From assembly GCA_034769895.1 (NCBI GenBank), contig CM068370.1, forward strand, positions 36,060,247-36,124,246: DNA of 64,000 bases. Reading direction: 5' to 3'. The stretch's first letter is position 1; each line of letters opens with the position of its first letter. The translations under genes were made by a program, and so were the position numbers. The DNA is from Magicicada septendecula (Eukaryota > Arthropoda > Insecta > Hemiptera > Cicadidae). Shown in pieces: positions 10,897 through 21,359 of this stretch. The notes beneath the pieces were generated by a model, which ran no database searches, was not told the DNA's origin, and was given only the letters and a program-made list of their open reading frames with translations.

Positions 10897-13175
10897 TGTT
10901 CCGCTTCATTACGGATTAGGCCGTTGGAAGCGTCAGCTTGAAGCCCTGAGACTGCTTCGTTTGGTTCTGCTCGATCCTCCTGTTGGGCTTCTGTTACAGG
11001 TAGTCTTCGCTGATTATCCAGGCTGGAACTACGTCTGGGCTCGTACTCTCTGTACCGATTACTTCCCTGACTTCCTTGAAAGGTCTCGTACTCGTAGTAC
11101 CGGCTCCTTCGTTGAGGCTGGTACCTCCTGTGTCCACTGCCTTCCGCTCGGATGTAGTTAACATTGGGTCGATATGTCCTGTAATTATTGTTATTACCTC
11201 CATTCGGGTAATTTCGGTTATAATTACCATGATAATTATTATTAGAAAAGTTGGGGTTCCTCTGACCATTTGGAACATAGTTACTATTATTATTATAATA
11301 ACCGTTGTTATTTTGTGGACGGCTATTATTATTATTATTATTATTGTTGTGGTTGTTGTTATTATTATTCATGCGAGGAATATTACTATTATTATTATTG
11401 TTGTTAAATCTAGGCAAATTATTGTTATTTCTGGGGTTATAATTGTATTCGGCATTATTCCGATTTGCGGAATTATAATTATTATTGTTACCCACATTCT
11501 GCCGATTATTATTATTCAAATTATTGTTGTTACTTCTTGGTTCCGGCTTTTCATATCTCCTGCGACTTTGACGGTAATAGTCTTCGTGCTCATACATTTC
11601 TAAAAGCTCGGTCATGGCTTGCACCGTCTTTATTTGACTGTTTCGTCTGGCTCTGATAATATCCTCCTCATAATGGTATGAGAGTTTGCTGACCAGGCAT
11701 TCTTCCGGTATTCGGGGCTCTAGATGTTTGGCCACGCACACCTTTCCCAAAAAGTACGCCGTTAAAGTCTGGTTTCCATACGGGTTGTACCTTCCATGAC
11801 ATATCCCGTCTCTGGCGATATTTTGTGTTGATTCAGACCAATATTTGGCTTTGAATAGCCTTCTGAATTGTTGATAGTCGGTCACCTCGTCTCTTATCGC
11901 CATCCACCAATTGTCTGCTATCTCCTTGAACGATTCGTCAAGCACTTCTTTATTCTCCCTCCAGCGATTACCTCTGTGTTTGGTGAAGTATTCTTCGATT
12001 CTTGCTAGGAACTCCATGGGTTTGTTTTTATAAAACCTGAAGTTAATTCCTTCACGATTCTCACTGTTGGGACAACTGGTAATGGTTGTTGGTCGACTAT
12101 GGAATAGGTCTATATCTGTCTGGTTCTGTCGCACCTGACTGTTGATACTGGTTACTGTAGCTTCAATGCCGTCACATTTTTCTGTGAATCGGTCTTGCAC
12201 TCGCTCCCAGTCTTCCCGTGTTTCCTTTAGTCTTTCCTCCAATGTCTTCCTAGTCGTTTCTTCAATGTTGTTAACCTTCGTATTTATTTCTGTCCTGATA
12301 CTCTGTACTTCTCGTTCGGTTTGACTCCATTTTTCGTCAGCTCTGGTAACCTTTTGTTCGATTACCGTTATTTCCTCTTCTACCTTCTTGCTGATTGTTT
12401 CGTTGTTTTCAGCTATTTTCTGGCTCAATTCTTCCTTCAATATTTCCATCCTTCCGTCTAACCGGTTCATGTTCTCTTGGTTCGTCTCCTTCAATTCTTC
12501 TCTCAATTGCTGACTATTGCTTTCCATTTTCTGATTTGTTTCTTCCATCCTCTTGTTGGTTTCTTCCAGTTTTTGGCTTATCTGGGTTAATTCCTCCTTC
12601 GACTGTTTATTGTCAGTCTTTATTTCTTCCATTTTCTCCTCAATTTTCTGAATATTTTCTTCCATCTTCTCTTCTATCTTCTTACTGTTTGCTTCCATCT
12701 TCTCCTCCATCTTCTTGCTAGTATCTCCAATTTTATTGCCCAACTCTTCCTTCAATCGTTGATTATCATTCTTCATTTCCTCCTCCATCTTCTTACTATT
12801 CTCCTCCATCTTCTCCTCCATCTTCTTACTATTTTCTCTTAATTCCTCCTTCAATTGTTGGTTATCCTTTTCCAGCTTCTTACTATTTTCTTCGATTTTC
12901 TTATTGGTATCTCCGATTTTATTACTCAGCTCTTCCTTCAATTCTTCCTTCGTTGTTTTAAATTCTCGGAGTAACATCTTCATCATTCTATCCAATTTTG
13001 TATCTTCCTTTGCGGTGGATTTCTCCGGCTGTTCCTTCTGTGGTGCCGGCTTATTTGGTTCTGCTGGCGGTAACATTGACTCCACATCTTCCACTGGTGT
13101 CGCCTCTTTATCTTCCATGTCTACCTCCTGCTCGGCCTCCATAGCCCTTTTCCTTGATGTAGCTCTCCTGTGCAT
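10875..13175 (-). CDS. gag: Gypsy gag with long coiled coil and Asn-rich C-terminus
   Basis: This 766-codon ORF begins at ATG 13175, about 100 bases downstream of the primer binding site. Residues ~15-75 are acidic and proline-containing. Residues ~70-320 are a very long charged coiled coil built from repeats of the KKMEEKMEEN type. Residues ~370-530 look like the retrotransposon capsid region, with FLARIEEYFTKH and WWMAIRDEV helices. The C-terminal 200 residues are dominated by asparagine runs mixed with RNP and YRE-type segments. No CCHC zinc knuckle is present, so RNA binding probably depends on the Arg/Asn-rich tail. Codons 1 and 12 are both Met; the first is chosen as the upstream-most ATG after the leader. 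It is the structural protein of the particle and the frameshift donor for pol. Confidence 0.92.
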   Translation of the reverse strand: MHRRATSRKRAMEAEQEVDMEDKEATPVEDVESMLPPAEPNKPAPQKEQPEKSTAKEDTKLDRMMKMLLREFKTTKEELKEELSNKIGDTNKKIEENSKKLEKDNQQLKEELRENSKKMEEKMEENSKKMEEEMKNDNQRLKEELGNKIGDTSKKMEEKMEANSKKIEEKMEENIQKIEEKMEEIKTDNKQSKEELTQISQKLEETNKRMEETNQKMESNSQQLREELKETNQENMNRLDGRMEILKEELSQKIAENNETISKKVEEEITVIEQKVTRADEKWSQTEREVQSIRTEINTKVNNIEETTRKTLEERLKETREDWERVQDRFTEKCDGIEATVTSINSQVRQNQTDIDLFHSRPTTITSCPNSENREGINFRFYKNKPMEFLARIEEYFTKHRGNRWRENKEVLDESFKEIADNWWMAIRDEVTDYQQFRRLFKAKYWSESTQNIARDGICHGRYNPYGNQTLTAYFLGKVCVAKHLEPRIPEECLVSKLSYHYEEDIIRARRNSQIKTVQAMTELLEMYEHEDYYRQSRRRYEKPEPRSNNNNLNNNNRQNVGNNNNYNSANRNNAEYNYNPRNNNNLPRFNNNNNNSNIPRMNNNNNNHNNNNNNNNSRPQNNNGYYNNNSNYVPNGQRNPNFSNNNYHGNYNRNYPNGGNNNNYRTYRPNVNYIRAEGSGHRRYQPQRRSRYYEYETFQGSQGSNRYREYEPRRSSSLDNQRRLPVTEAQQEDRAEPNEAVSGLQADASNGLIRNEAEHLNERRQ

Positions 13176-13271
13176 CTCGCTCCCTCTTCCGACCTATTGA
13201 CCGTTGCCAAGCTAAAAATAGGAAATTGGACAATCGTCCTTATTTTATAACACTATTACCTCCTATTTAAA
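13176..13271 (-). other. Leader between primer site and gag start
   Basis: About 95 bases of untranslated leader on the element's sense strand, AT-rich with GGAGG and GAAGAGGGAG purine patches. It should hold the packaging signal, although none is identifiable by eye. Confidence 0.5.
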
Positions 13272-13291
13272 GCCCCTTAAGTTGGACGCCA
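13272..13291 (-). other. Primer binding site resembling the 3' end of tRNA-Lys(CUU)
   Basis: The minus strand, three bases from the 5' LTR, starts TGGCGTCCAAC and continues to GGGGC. The known insect tRNA-Lys(CUU) 3' end predicts TGGCGCCCAACGTGGGGC. The first 11 bases match at ten positions. The middle AC/GT pair is replaced by four bases (TTAA), so the far part is out of step by two. Confidence 0.8.
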
Positions 13292-13294
13292 ATT

Positions 13295-16200
13295 TGTAAT
13301 ATAATTAATATTACAAATATAAAAATAAAAATTCAAGATATATAGTTATATAGTTATTGTGCGTAGATTTGTGTTGATAACAAGGTATTGTGCTCTCCTT
13401 TTAGCCCCACTAGTTGGGCAAGCCAAATTTGTAATATAAATTTATTACAAATATAAAATATAAAAATATAAGAAAGAGATATTTAGATGTGTTAATTGTG
13501 TTATGATTTTGTAGATTTGCCCTGACTGTAAGCCCCTTAGTTTGGTTTAGTCAATTTGTAATAAAATTTCAAATGTAATAATAAATAAAATATAAAGATA
13601 TTGATGATAAGAATTGTGTATGTTGGCTGGATCTCGGTATTGAACTCCCCGATGATACAGCTCCACTTTGAAATCACCAAATACAAAGAATACATTTAAT
13701 ATAAATATGTTATAACTAGGTGTGATTGATCGATAAATAACAAATAAATCAAACTTTATAAATTGTGAAAATATTTTTTCTTGTTCTTGTATTCAGTTTG
13801 ATTGAATTATTTAATTTAATTAATTAATAATGAATTAATTAATTGAGTTTGTAATTTCCTTATGTATTTATTCTCTCACTATAAATTATGTTTTTGTTTA
13901 ATAAAAAATAATAGTAACATTAATTATAGGAATAAAAACAATGCTGGGGTAACTGAGTAATGATTTGCGTTTATTAACATTCAAAATTATGCGCCAGTCA
14001 AACTGCGCATGTCCCAGGCACTGGCTAATATTCGCTACAGTCGGTAGTGAAAAAAATCAACAAATATATTTTTACAAGTTTAGATTTGTGGTTCTTTTAA
14101 CGAGTCGAAATGGTCAGAGGGCAAGGAACAAGATACATTTAACAGGTATTCTTAAACTAAATGTTAATAGCTGAAATAGAACAAAATTATTATTACAATT
14201 GTCAATTAAATAAAATGAATTTCGAACCGAGTCGAAGAAATGACGTCACTCCCTTCAGCAGGCACTGCACCGTCTTTGTCAGAAATCCAGTAATGGCCGC
14301 CGTCTACTCGATTTTAACTGCGATGCTGTTGGAATTGGCAGAGCTTCTCCCGTAGAAATAAAAATGATATTCCCTTTTCTGCGAAGTGGTGTTGGTCCAG
14401 GAATATAGTGTGGAATGTCCTCTCGTCGTCTGCGATGTCGTTTTCGTGATGGATTTCTTGTGTAGTGTCCGGTGTTCAAATATGTGTATTGGTGTTCTGT
14501 GAATTTGGTCCAAAAATCGTTCAAAATGGCTGTCGGTTTCTTGTGTTGAGTTTTATGGTGTTCTTACTGTGTTTTGGAAATTTGTGAAGTGTTAGAAATT
14601 GATAGTTAAGGTTATTTCACTTTTTAGATCATCTCCGTTACACGCCACATAACCACACTTGGTTTTATTACAAATTATTTTGTTTTCAGTACTCCGCTAA
14701 CACATTTCCAACTATTCCGCTTTACGATTAACAATAGACTAATAGACGCAACGTCGTCGTTTTAGGGCAATTTGTGCTATGTCTTTTTCCTCTTTATATT
14801 GTTTAACTATAAAAATATCTGTCTAAGACTTGTTTCACCATCTAACTATACATAATAAGTTTTCTTATTTTTTACTGTATTTCAAATATTTCTTAATTTT
14901 ACATAAATCTAACTGTTCAGTAATATTGATTATTTAATTTTACATCTTTTGATATATAGCTGGGTTTGTTTCAAGCTCATTTAATCCCAAAAATTACAAT
15001 TTTATATAATGATTGTATGCCTCATATTTTGTACAAATTCAGTGTTTTAAAGGTTTTTATTTGTTTTTTTTCTTATAATATTTCCATGGAATATACTTAA
15101 TAACTCCGTAATTACTTTGTTGTTTATAATTTGGTTGTTAACACATTTCAATATTGATTAATTTACTGTTTAGTCTGATTTGATTACCATTATAGGCCAA
15201 GTATCATTTGTTTCCAAAAGAAGTTAAATTTCTTTCCTTTTGTCATTCTATTTGCTATTAACTGTATCTGTATTAATTATATTTTCAATTTCTGTATTGT
15301 ATGTATTGAATTCTATTCCTATTACATAGATTGATTCTTTGATAGATAATTTTTTGGTTTATATGCCAGTCTGTGTTTATTAAAATGGTGTCTTAGTTGG
15401 TCTGTTTATACATTATACATGGTTTACTGTTTTTAATAAAATTATTACATTTTTATGTCCTACTTGCCTCTCTGCCTTACACAATGGAAAATTAAATGAC
15501 ATGATTTTAAAATACAATGAAATATCTTGTATCTACTAAACCTTCTTTATACTAATAACATCATTGAACCATAACATGAACATCTTATGCCTAATTTTTT
15601 CTATATCACCTAATTTTAACAAGAACATCTTATTCCTATTATTTTTAACTGTATCATCAAATGATAACAAAATATCTTATCCTTATTATTACCTAGACAT
15701 AATTTAATTAGAAAATAAAAAACTCCTATTACTAGTAATACTGTCAGTCATTAACTGTCTTTTGTATTTATGTTTCTTTTGAAAACAATTCAACTGTGAT
15801 TAAAAAACATCTTGTATCTATTATCACCTTATATCTAAAATATTATCTAATTAACAATAAATAACAAACATCTTATTATTAGTTATACCCTCAGTTATGA
15901 ACTGTCCTCTGGTATTTTTGTCCTTCTCACAATTTACTTAACTGTAATTAAAGAAAACATTTTATGGGTAATAGTATTTCTTATATCTAATTTAAAAAAC
16001 TCTTATTACTGATAATGTTGTCAGTCCTTAGACTGTCTTTGATTCCAATGGTTTTACTAGTATTATTCTACACTCATGGTAGTCTTTTTATAATATTTAC
16101 ACTTCATTGAATATCTTTTCATCGATTTTTTAGCTATGTTTCTCACTATACTCACTGTAGTTTCTTATTTTTGTTACCTCACTTCACTTTATTGGGTTCT

Positions 16201-16781
16201 ACACTATGGTAGTCTCTTTTGATATATTTTTTAACATATTACTCTTACAACTAGTATACAATTTGTGTTTTCTGGGATTGTATCTTGTAACTTGTTTGGG
16301 TCTACATATATCAGTTTTAATTTTGTTTCATGGTATGTATTACATAACTAACATTTTGTTTTGGCATATCGCTTCCTGGTTCTGGTCTCTTTGTTGGGAA
16401 TCTTGATATGTTTTGTCTCTTCTTCATATCACATTAGTAGTTTCTGGTCTTGTGCTTTCTCTGCCTCGTGACCTTATTATTATTGTTCCCTTATTAAAAT
16501 GGTTTCATGACAAATTATTTCCTTTTTTATGGTCCTTCCCTTTTTGTACTGCTTCCCCAATCTACTGGGTATACTGCTGGTTTAACTGGTTTTTACATAG
16601 TAGGTTATTTTAATCAATGGTTTTCTTTGTTATTTTCCATTTTTATTAACATTTTATAGACTTAATATACAGTTTCTAGTGTAATCCTTAAAACAATTTA
16701 TTCTTCTCACTCACTATGGAACTTTTTCCTTTATTTAGGTTGCATTAATTCAAATGTTTAGTGTGATAATTTTGTTATGTT

Positions 16782-16784
<3 letters not shown>
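13295..16784 (-). repeat. 5' LTR (right copy) of the gypsy element
   Basis: This 3,490-bp LTR runs from TGTAATATAA to GTTATGTTACA. As the 5' LTR of a minus-strand element it should hold the promoter, probably in or near the GC-richer island 14220-14620, which contrasts with very AT-rich surroundings. Primer-site-like units at 13404-13426 and about 13531-13558 lie inside its U5 end. Confidence 0.95.
14279..14524 (-). other. Arg-rich 81-codon ORF inside the 5' LTR (copy at 3349-3594)
   Basis: The open frame sits exactly in the GC island of the LTR. It contains a basic cluster, RNPSRKRHRRRRED, that resembles arginine-rich RNA-binding or nuclear-import motifs. Both LTR copies carry it, which is expected from their recent common origin and is not evidence of selection. 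It may be chance coding in the U5/R region. Listed because of its position and composition only. Confidence 0.2.

Positions 16785-16829
<45 letters not shown>
16785..16829. repeat. (AT)n microsatellite, right flank and target site
   Basis: An AT dinucleotide run immediately after the right LTR. With 2336-2367 it represents the split target tract of the gypsy insertion. Confidence 0.85.
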
Positions 16830-16832
<3 letters not shown>

Positions 16833-16839
16833 GGGTTGC

Positions 16840-17180
16840 TACAGTTAGTGCCGTCTCCCTTCCTTCAAATTGGCTTTCCAATTCTCCCGATGTTCCCATT
16901 GTCCTTCCTCAAGTCCTATACGTTGCATAGATTCATCCACTTCGTCCCTCCAAGATCTTCTCGGTCTTCCCCTTTTTCTTCTTCCTAATGGACTCCATTC
17001 CGTGACTTTGTTGATCCGCCTATTTTTTTTGTTAATCTGGAAGGTAATATTCTTATGTACTTCCTAAAAATTTCAGCATTTTGAATTTTCTCGTTTTTTT
17101 GTTTGCCGAGGGTTCGTGTCTCAGTTAAATATATGAATGTGGGAATAGACGCGATTTTGTAAACTTCTAAGCCGGTATTT
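16840..17180 (-). pseudogene. LINE reverse-transcriptase C-terminal relic
   Basis: Minus-strand translation gives the RTE/CR1-type tail KKRGRPRRSWRDEVDESMQ followed by RIGLEEGQWEHRENW, then ends. Upstream (higher coordinates) are degraded segments with stops and shifts (ENSKC, NITFQIN). The GRPRxSW block is the usual C-terminal signature of arthropod LINE RT proteins. The fragment is truncated on both sides. Confidence 0.7.
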
Positions 17181-17189
17181 TGTAAATTG

Positions 17190-17570
17190 ATTTCTCAGCC
17201 ACTTGGCAGGGTAGATTTTTCCAAGCTCGTTGAAGAAATGCAGATATAAGCAGGAACTGAACATTATGAGCATCCTCGACGAATCGCCCAGTATCGGCTA
17301 AAATGTTTGAAACATCTTAACCGAGTGGATGACAGCCGCGTCTCCCAACAACCATTGAACTATAAACCGAAAGAACGCAGAGGTGTGGGACGGCCGAAGA
17401 AGCGCTGGAGTGACCAGCTCTACTCTGTCCGCTTGGGACCGAAACGAACCATTTTGGGTTTAATCCTTGTTGATGATGCTGATGATGAGGAATCGTTTCC
17501 TATTCCTGCATGGCCCTCAATGCTGGTCTATCGGAGAGATGTCGTAGGTATAATTTTCAAGTTGTTGATC
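17190..17570 (+). pseudogene. LINE RT C-terminal relic (GVGRPKKRW tail)
   Basis: Reading through several stops, the plus strand gives an alpha-helical LINE tail with HLNRVDDSRVSQQPLNYKPK, then ERRGVGRPKKRWSDQL, then Asp-rich codons from GATGATGCTGATGATGAGG. The frame 17307-17576 holds the best stretch. It is the 3' end of a non-LTR retrotransposon facing the fragment at 16840-17180 tail to tail. Confidence 0.75.
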
Positions 17571-18180
17571 AAATGATGAATCTGATCTTGAGGTCTGAAC
17601 GCAGCTTCGTCTATGCTTCAGCCCACTGCTTCATAAAAATACAACTCTCGTAGACTATAATGTTGTTTTAAATACTGGAAAGTTGACCACATTTCCTTGT
17701 CACGATAAGAGACGGTTGTAATGCATTTTTGTGTGCCTCTCAACTACACGCAGACACGACGAGACACACAAGTTACATAAGCTGTAGTGTAACTTGTACA
17801 TTAATTTTGTTGGGAGCTCTGGGTGGGCATCTCAGAGTGAAACGTGATGAGGGATACACTAGAACGCGCTCACTGTACAGTCGATAAGTTGAACTGCTTG
17901 GAAGCAATTGGAATCATCGATCTGTTAGAATTTCTTAACATAAAGAATTGTAATAACGATTCAGTATAGAATACAAAACTGAATTTGCGTCGTGTTAAAA
18001 CATGAAATACAATAATTACATTTTCGTGTTTTCCTTGGCATACTGCAACTTACCACTATAATTTGCAATTACAATACAGAAGATATTGGAGCTCAAAGTT
18101 CAAATTAAGAGTATTTTGACAGAGTTAATAATTACTCTGATAACTAATAATTATGCTAATTATTGTAAATACCTTAAACT
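17571..18180. other. No recognisable feature
   Basis: Unique-looking AT-rich sequence with no ORF of substance, no obvious repeat and no RNA gene seen. Confidence 0.5.
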
Positions 18181-18213
18181 AAATACGATTCAATAGCATT
18201 TGCAATATATCTA

Positions 18214-18239
18214 GAGAGAAAGAGAAGGAGAAAGAGAAG

Positions 18240-18290
<51 letters not shown>
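18214..18290. repeat. (GA)n microsatellite
   Basis: GA-rich imperfect start (GAAAGAGAAGGA units) followed by about 20 GA dinucleotides. Confidence 0.9.
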
Positions 18291-18295
<5 letters not shown>

Positions 18296-18469
18296 TAAAG
18301 AGGGAGCCAACTTGTAGACCGCAATTAGGCCGCGGCCTTCCCGCAAGGGTATAATGGTGATTTTTAGATATGGCCTGCTACCGACGTAGAGACAATGTAA
18401 CAAGATTACAACTTAAAATCACGCTTATTTAAAATAAATGAAACGAATAAGTTGTATAAGTTTAACCTT

Positions 18470-18930
18470 ATGTGCGGGACCATTAGGCGAACCCTTAAGT
18501 CAGCAAGTAAAGAAAGACTCCTAAAATTCTACAAGGTGATGGCCCTTCCCACACTTCTTTATGGGTCTGAGAATTGGACTTTAACAAAAGGCCAGACCAG
18601 TCGCATCCAAGCGGCTAGGCTAAAATGACATTTCTCAGGCACGTGGGAGGGTATACTTGATTTCAATAGTTTTAATAACAACAGGCCTATTTGGTGGACA
18701 AGCTTTATTAGTATGAGTGCAAGATTATGAGTATATTCGACAGGATCGCCAGTATTGATTAAATTGGTGGGAACATCTTTGCCAAATGGATGACTGCCGC
18801 ATCCCCAAACAACTATGGAACTATAAGCCGAAGTGACGGAGAGATGTGGGACGTCCGAGGAAGCGCTGGAATGAACAGCTCTAGACTTTGAGACCGTAAC
18901 AAACCGTCCTTGCAGATGATGATGATGATG
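18470..18930 (+). pseudogene. LINE RT C-terminal relic split by an inserted piece
   Basis: Plus-strand fragments in order are LKFYKVMALPTLLYGSENW, TLTKGQTSRIQAARLK, a stop, then after 18661-18715 the tail YKPK-stop-RRDVGRPRKRWNEQL and an Asp run from (GAT)n. The YGSENW and GRPRKRW blocks are standard for arthropod LINE RTs. The ~50-bp segment 18667-18714, which interrupts it, has an inverted copy at 19071-19118. Confidence 0.75.
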
Positions 18931-19118
18931 AAACGATAAGAAGAACACATTTTCAGGTTACAACCACTTTTTATTGATACTATTATAAACTCAAAATATT
19001 TCGCCCATTCTGTTATGTTTCATCTTTATGCGACGATTTATATCATTGTATGGACGAAAAATTTTGCGTTCATATCAATAAAGCTTGTCCACCAAGTAGG
19101 CCTGTTGTTATTAAAACT
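18667..19118. repeat. Inverted repeat, 48-bp arms (18667-18714 and 19071-19118)
   Basis: The arms share AATAAAGCTTGTCCACCAA and GGCCTGTTGTTATTAAAACT in inverted orientation, with about three mismatches in 48. The left arm lies inside a LINE relic. The 356-bp interior holds the LINE tail and AT-rich sequence. It could be terminal inverted repeats of a small element or an inverted duplication. Confidence 0.8.
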
Positions 19119-19920
19119 TCCGTGAAAATAAATAACATATTTTTAAGTTCATTTGTAACGCTATTCCTGTTATTGATCGTTCCGTTTATGAACACTACTG
19201 GCTCTATATATAAACACACTCGCGCCCTCCCGCGCGCGTGCGTATGTGTACGAGTTGCGTATATATCGCGCCGTTAGCACACTTCTCGAGTGGCGCAGCA
19301 TTGTCAAGAAATGTAGTAACAGTCGTATTTAAAATTTGGGTGGATAATCACTGTTTACGTTATGTACAAAAGAAGACTACAGACGCTTCCTTGACGGACA
19401 CTTGCTTTCACATCTTTCAGTTAAGAGTAGTCATTATTTTTTGTATTCTCATATTCCCAGCAATCTATCTGAATGTATGAATTCCATACAATGTTTTGTC
19501 AATAACTGATGTAAAAACTAATGACTCTGTACAACATGCTTTCTCTGCATTAATAACGATATACATCTACATCATAGATCTATAGATATATCATAGATCA
19601 TAATTACATAACTGCATATGATGGTTTGCCAACCTTTTGTATCATCATGATTTTTCCTGTTTTCCATAGGCAAGAGACATATTTCTGTCTAACTGCTGCA
19701 TTTGTTAAGTAGTCAGAACACCTTCACATTTAAAGAAAGGGTATGTGTTCCAAAATGTGTGTTTCAGTGATACGAGGTATGAGGTCAAAGCTTCAGACGT
19801 TTATTATGATTTAAATTACTATTAATTTTATTGGCTATTTATTTTGTTGTCACTAATGCAATTTATTTTTGAAGGAAAATAGAAAGGAGAAGAAGAACGA
19901 AGAGGAGGAGGAAGAGAAGA
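19119..19920. other. No recognisable feature
   Basis: Mixed AT-rich sequence with a short CG-alternating patch at 19220-19250. No coding signal or named repeat was recognised. Confidence 0.45.
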
Positions 19921-19921
19921 A

Positions 19922-20072
19922 TTAGAAGAAGAAGAAGAAGAAGAAGAAGAAGAAGAAGAAGAAGAAGGAGAAGAAGAAGAAGAAGAAGAAGAAGGAGAAG
20001 AAGAAGAAGAAGAAGAAGAAGAAGAAGAAGAAGAAGAAGAAGAAGAAGAAGAAGAAGAAGAAGAAGAAAGAG
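19922..20072. repeat. (GAA)n microsatellite
   Basis: About 150 bases of GAA triplets with occasional GGA interruptions. The three reading frames give long Ser, Leu/Phe and Glu/Lys/Arg runs that are artefacts. A smaller (TAG)n run follows at 20189-20213. Confidence 0.95.
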
Positions 20073-20420
20073 GAGGAGTGGAAGGAGGAGTGAAAGGAGG
20101 AGAAGAAGACTGATGAGACGGGCAAAAAATGGAAGCTGGGATGCGGGGAAACGCCAATTTGTATAGGTCAACTCAAATACAGAATATTAGTAGTAGTAGT
20201 AGTAGTAGTAGTAGAGACAGTTAATTGTTGATCATTAAGATGCTTTTGTCAAAGGAACATACGATACGCCCTACCCCATGAAGACGTTATAGAAAACAAT
20301 AAAAAGAAGGGTCAAGTATCTTTTACTATAAAACTAGTACTTGATCTTATTAAGGCTTGGTCTTAATACTTGGTCTTAGGGTATTAAGACCGGCGTCAGC
20401 ATTATTCACAGTATCATTAT

Positions 20421-20646
20421 CCGGGCTGTCCCCCGCGCCGTGCTCTACGGATGCTAAGTACATCGCTGTCGGGGAGGCAGGCCAACTTCAGTGCGAAAGC
20501 TTGGAGGAAGACTGTAGTCTACCTCAGTGCTGGGGGGTTAATTGTCGAAAAACTTCCAAAACAATTTTGCACTGAAGATGGCATTCGACGCCGAGGCCGA
20601 AACGTGTGTACTTAACATCCGTATACCACGGCGGGGGACAGCCCGG
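20421..20646. repeat. GC-rich palindromic repeat with hammerhead-like core
   Basis: Arms 20421-20461 and 20608-20646 are inverted copies (CCGGGCTGTCCCCCG opposite CGGGGGACAGCCCGG, with GTACTTA near the inner ends). Between them, 20572-20602 reads CTGAAGA, a G/C stem segment and GAAA, like a hammerhead core. Stem I pairing is not evident. It is one of a family of such units in this window. Confidence 0.7.
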
Positions 20647-20859
20647 CTTATACGTCGACTGAAACCAACACGTTTGGGAGATACTAGCCGCGAAGAACCG
20701 TACAGAAGTTTGTGTGCAACCGCGTGTCGGAGGAAACGAGAAAACACAGGACGCGGACGGAAGACCTCGGTTGTTAACGAACAGAAGCAGTCAATCAACA
20801 CCAAAAAAAAAAAGAGTGACGAGAGAAGAACAAAACCGTATGCCTTTAGTGTAATACGG

Positions 20860-21259
20860 TTGTGATGAGCGGCGGGGCGCGTCACCCCCCGCCCGGGGGC
20901 TCTGGGCGTTATGTAACCATGCCGCCGAGTTACATTATTCAAATAGACTCATACAACCGGACTCCGCCGTCGCGTGTCTGCTTTCTCTTCTCGGCAGTGT
21001 TGGCACGTTAGCTCGGCACCTCGCAGCCTCGCGCCCGGCTCCTTACCTCGCCTTACACATTATGATTCGTCTCCTTTTGTGTCGATAATTTCCTCTTCTC
21101 ACTACTACGTACCACTGGACGCCGCTCTCGTGCTCAGTACTTCCTCACTGTACCAGTTTTTCGGTTTTGAAAAAATAAAAAACTGTACACTTTGGTTTCG
21201 GCAATCTCTACAGTATAGCACTCAGAAACTGTTGATTTTTATTTTTACACAAAAAAAAA
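20860..21259 (+). promoter_or_regulatory. CpG-rich promoter and 5' UTR of a host gene
   Basis: CpG-dense sequence (GGCGGGGCGCG at 20868, CGCAGCCTCGCGCCCGG at 21021) stands out against AT-rich neighbours and directly precedes the exon at 21260. Initiator-like TCAGT occurs at 21135-21139. The last ~90 bases are A/T-rich, ending in nine A residues before the ATG, an insect-like start context. An in-frame TGA at 21233-21235 shows the reading frame begins at 21260. The transcription start cannot be fixed from sequence alone. Confidence 0.55.
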
Positions 21260-21359
21260 ATGAAAAGTTTATTTTTCGTCGAGAGAATACTGTCGTTGTT
21301 GGTTTTTATAACACTGTGCGTGGGTAGGAGCGAAGCTGCACTCTCCGTCAATGCTACAC
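21260..21359 (+). CDS. First coding exon of a secreted or membrane host protein
   Basis: ATG at 21260 opens a 33-codon exon that ends one base into codon 34 at a consensus donor (ACAC|GTAAGT at 21360). The peptide begins MKSLFFVER, then has a hydrophobic core ILSLLVFITLCVG and a likely signal-peptidase site after RSEA, before ALSVNAT. This N-region, core and AXA-like cleavage pattern is a classical signal peptide. An upstream in-frame stop, an A-rich start context and the CpG-rich upstream DNA support a real gene start. The remaining exons must lie beyond a long intron, and none was identified in this window. The mature protein family cannot be recognised from seven residues. Confidence 0.65.

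Larger units (their letters stand above)
2368..16784 (-). mobile_element. Complete young Ty3/gypsy LTR retrotransposon with 3.49-kb LTRs
   Basis: The minus-strand element is bounded by direct repeats 2368-5854 and 13295-16784, offset by 10,930 bp. The LTRs start TGTAAT and end GTTACA, the canonical TG...CA termini. In transcription order it has the 5' LTR, a primer binding site, gag (13175-10875), pol in the -1 frame (10821-7486), a 1.6-kb AT-rich tail with tandem repeats, a purine tract and the 3' LTR. By eye I see only about three substitutions and one small indel between the LTRs, so insertion was recent. The order protease-RT-RNase H-integrase with a GPY/F-type tail is typical of Metaviridae. 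No env-like ORF is present. Both ORFs are intact, so it is probably autonomous. Confidence 0.95.

Noticed and set aside
10994-11603. Ile/Val-rich ORFs of up to 175 codons opposite gag
   Set aside because: Antisense shadows of the AAT-rich (Asn) tail of gag.
13272-13291. tRNA-Lys gene fragment
   Set aside because: Only the last ~20 bases of a tRNA are matched, directly beside an LTR; it is a primer binding site.
19828-20171. Poly-Ser, poly-Leu and poly-Phe ORFs
   Set aside because: Three frames of one GAA microsatellite; no start context or flanking coding signal.
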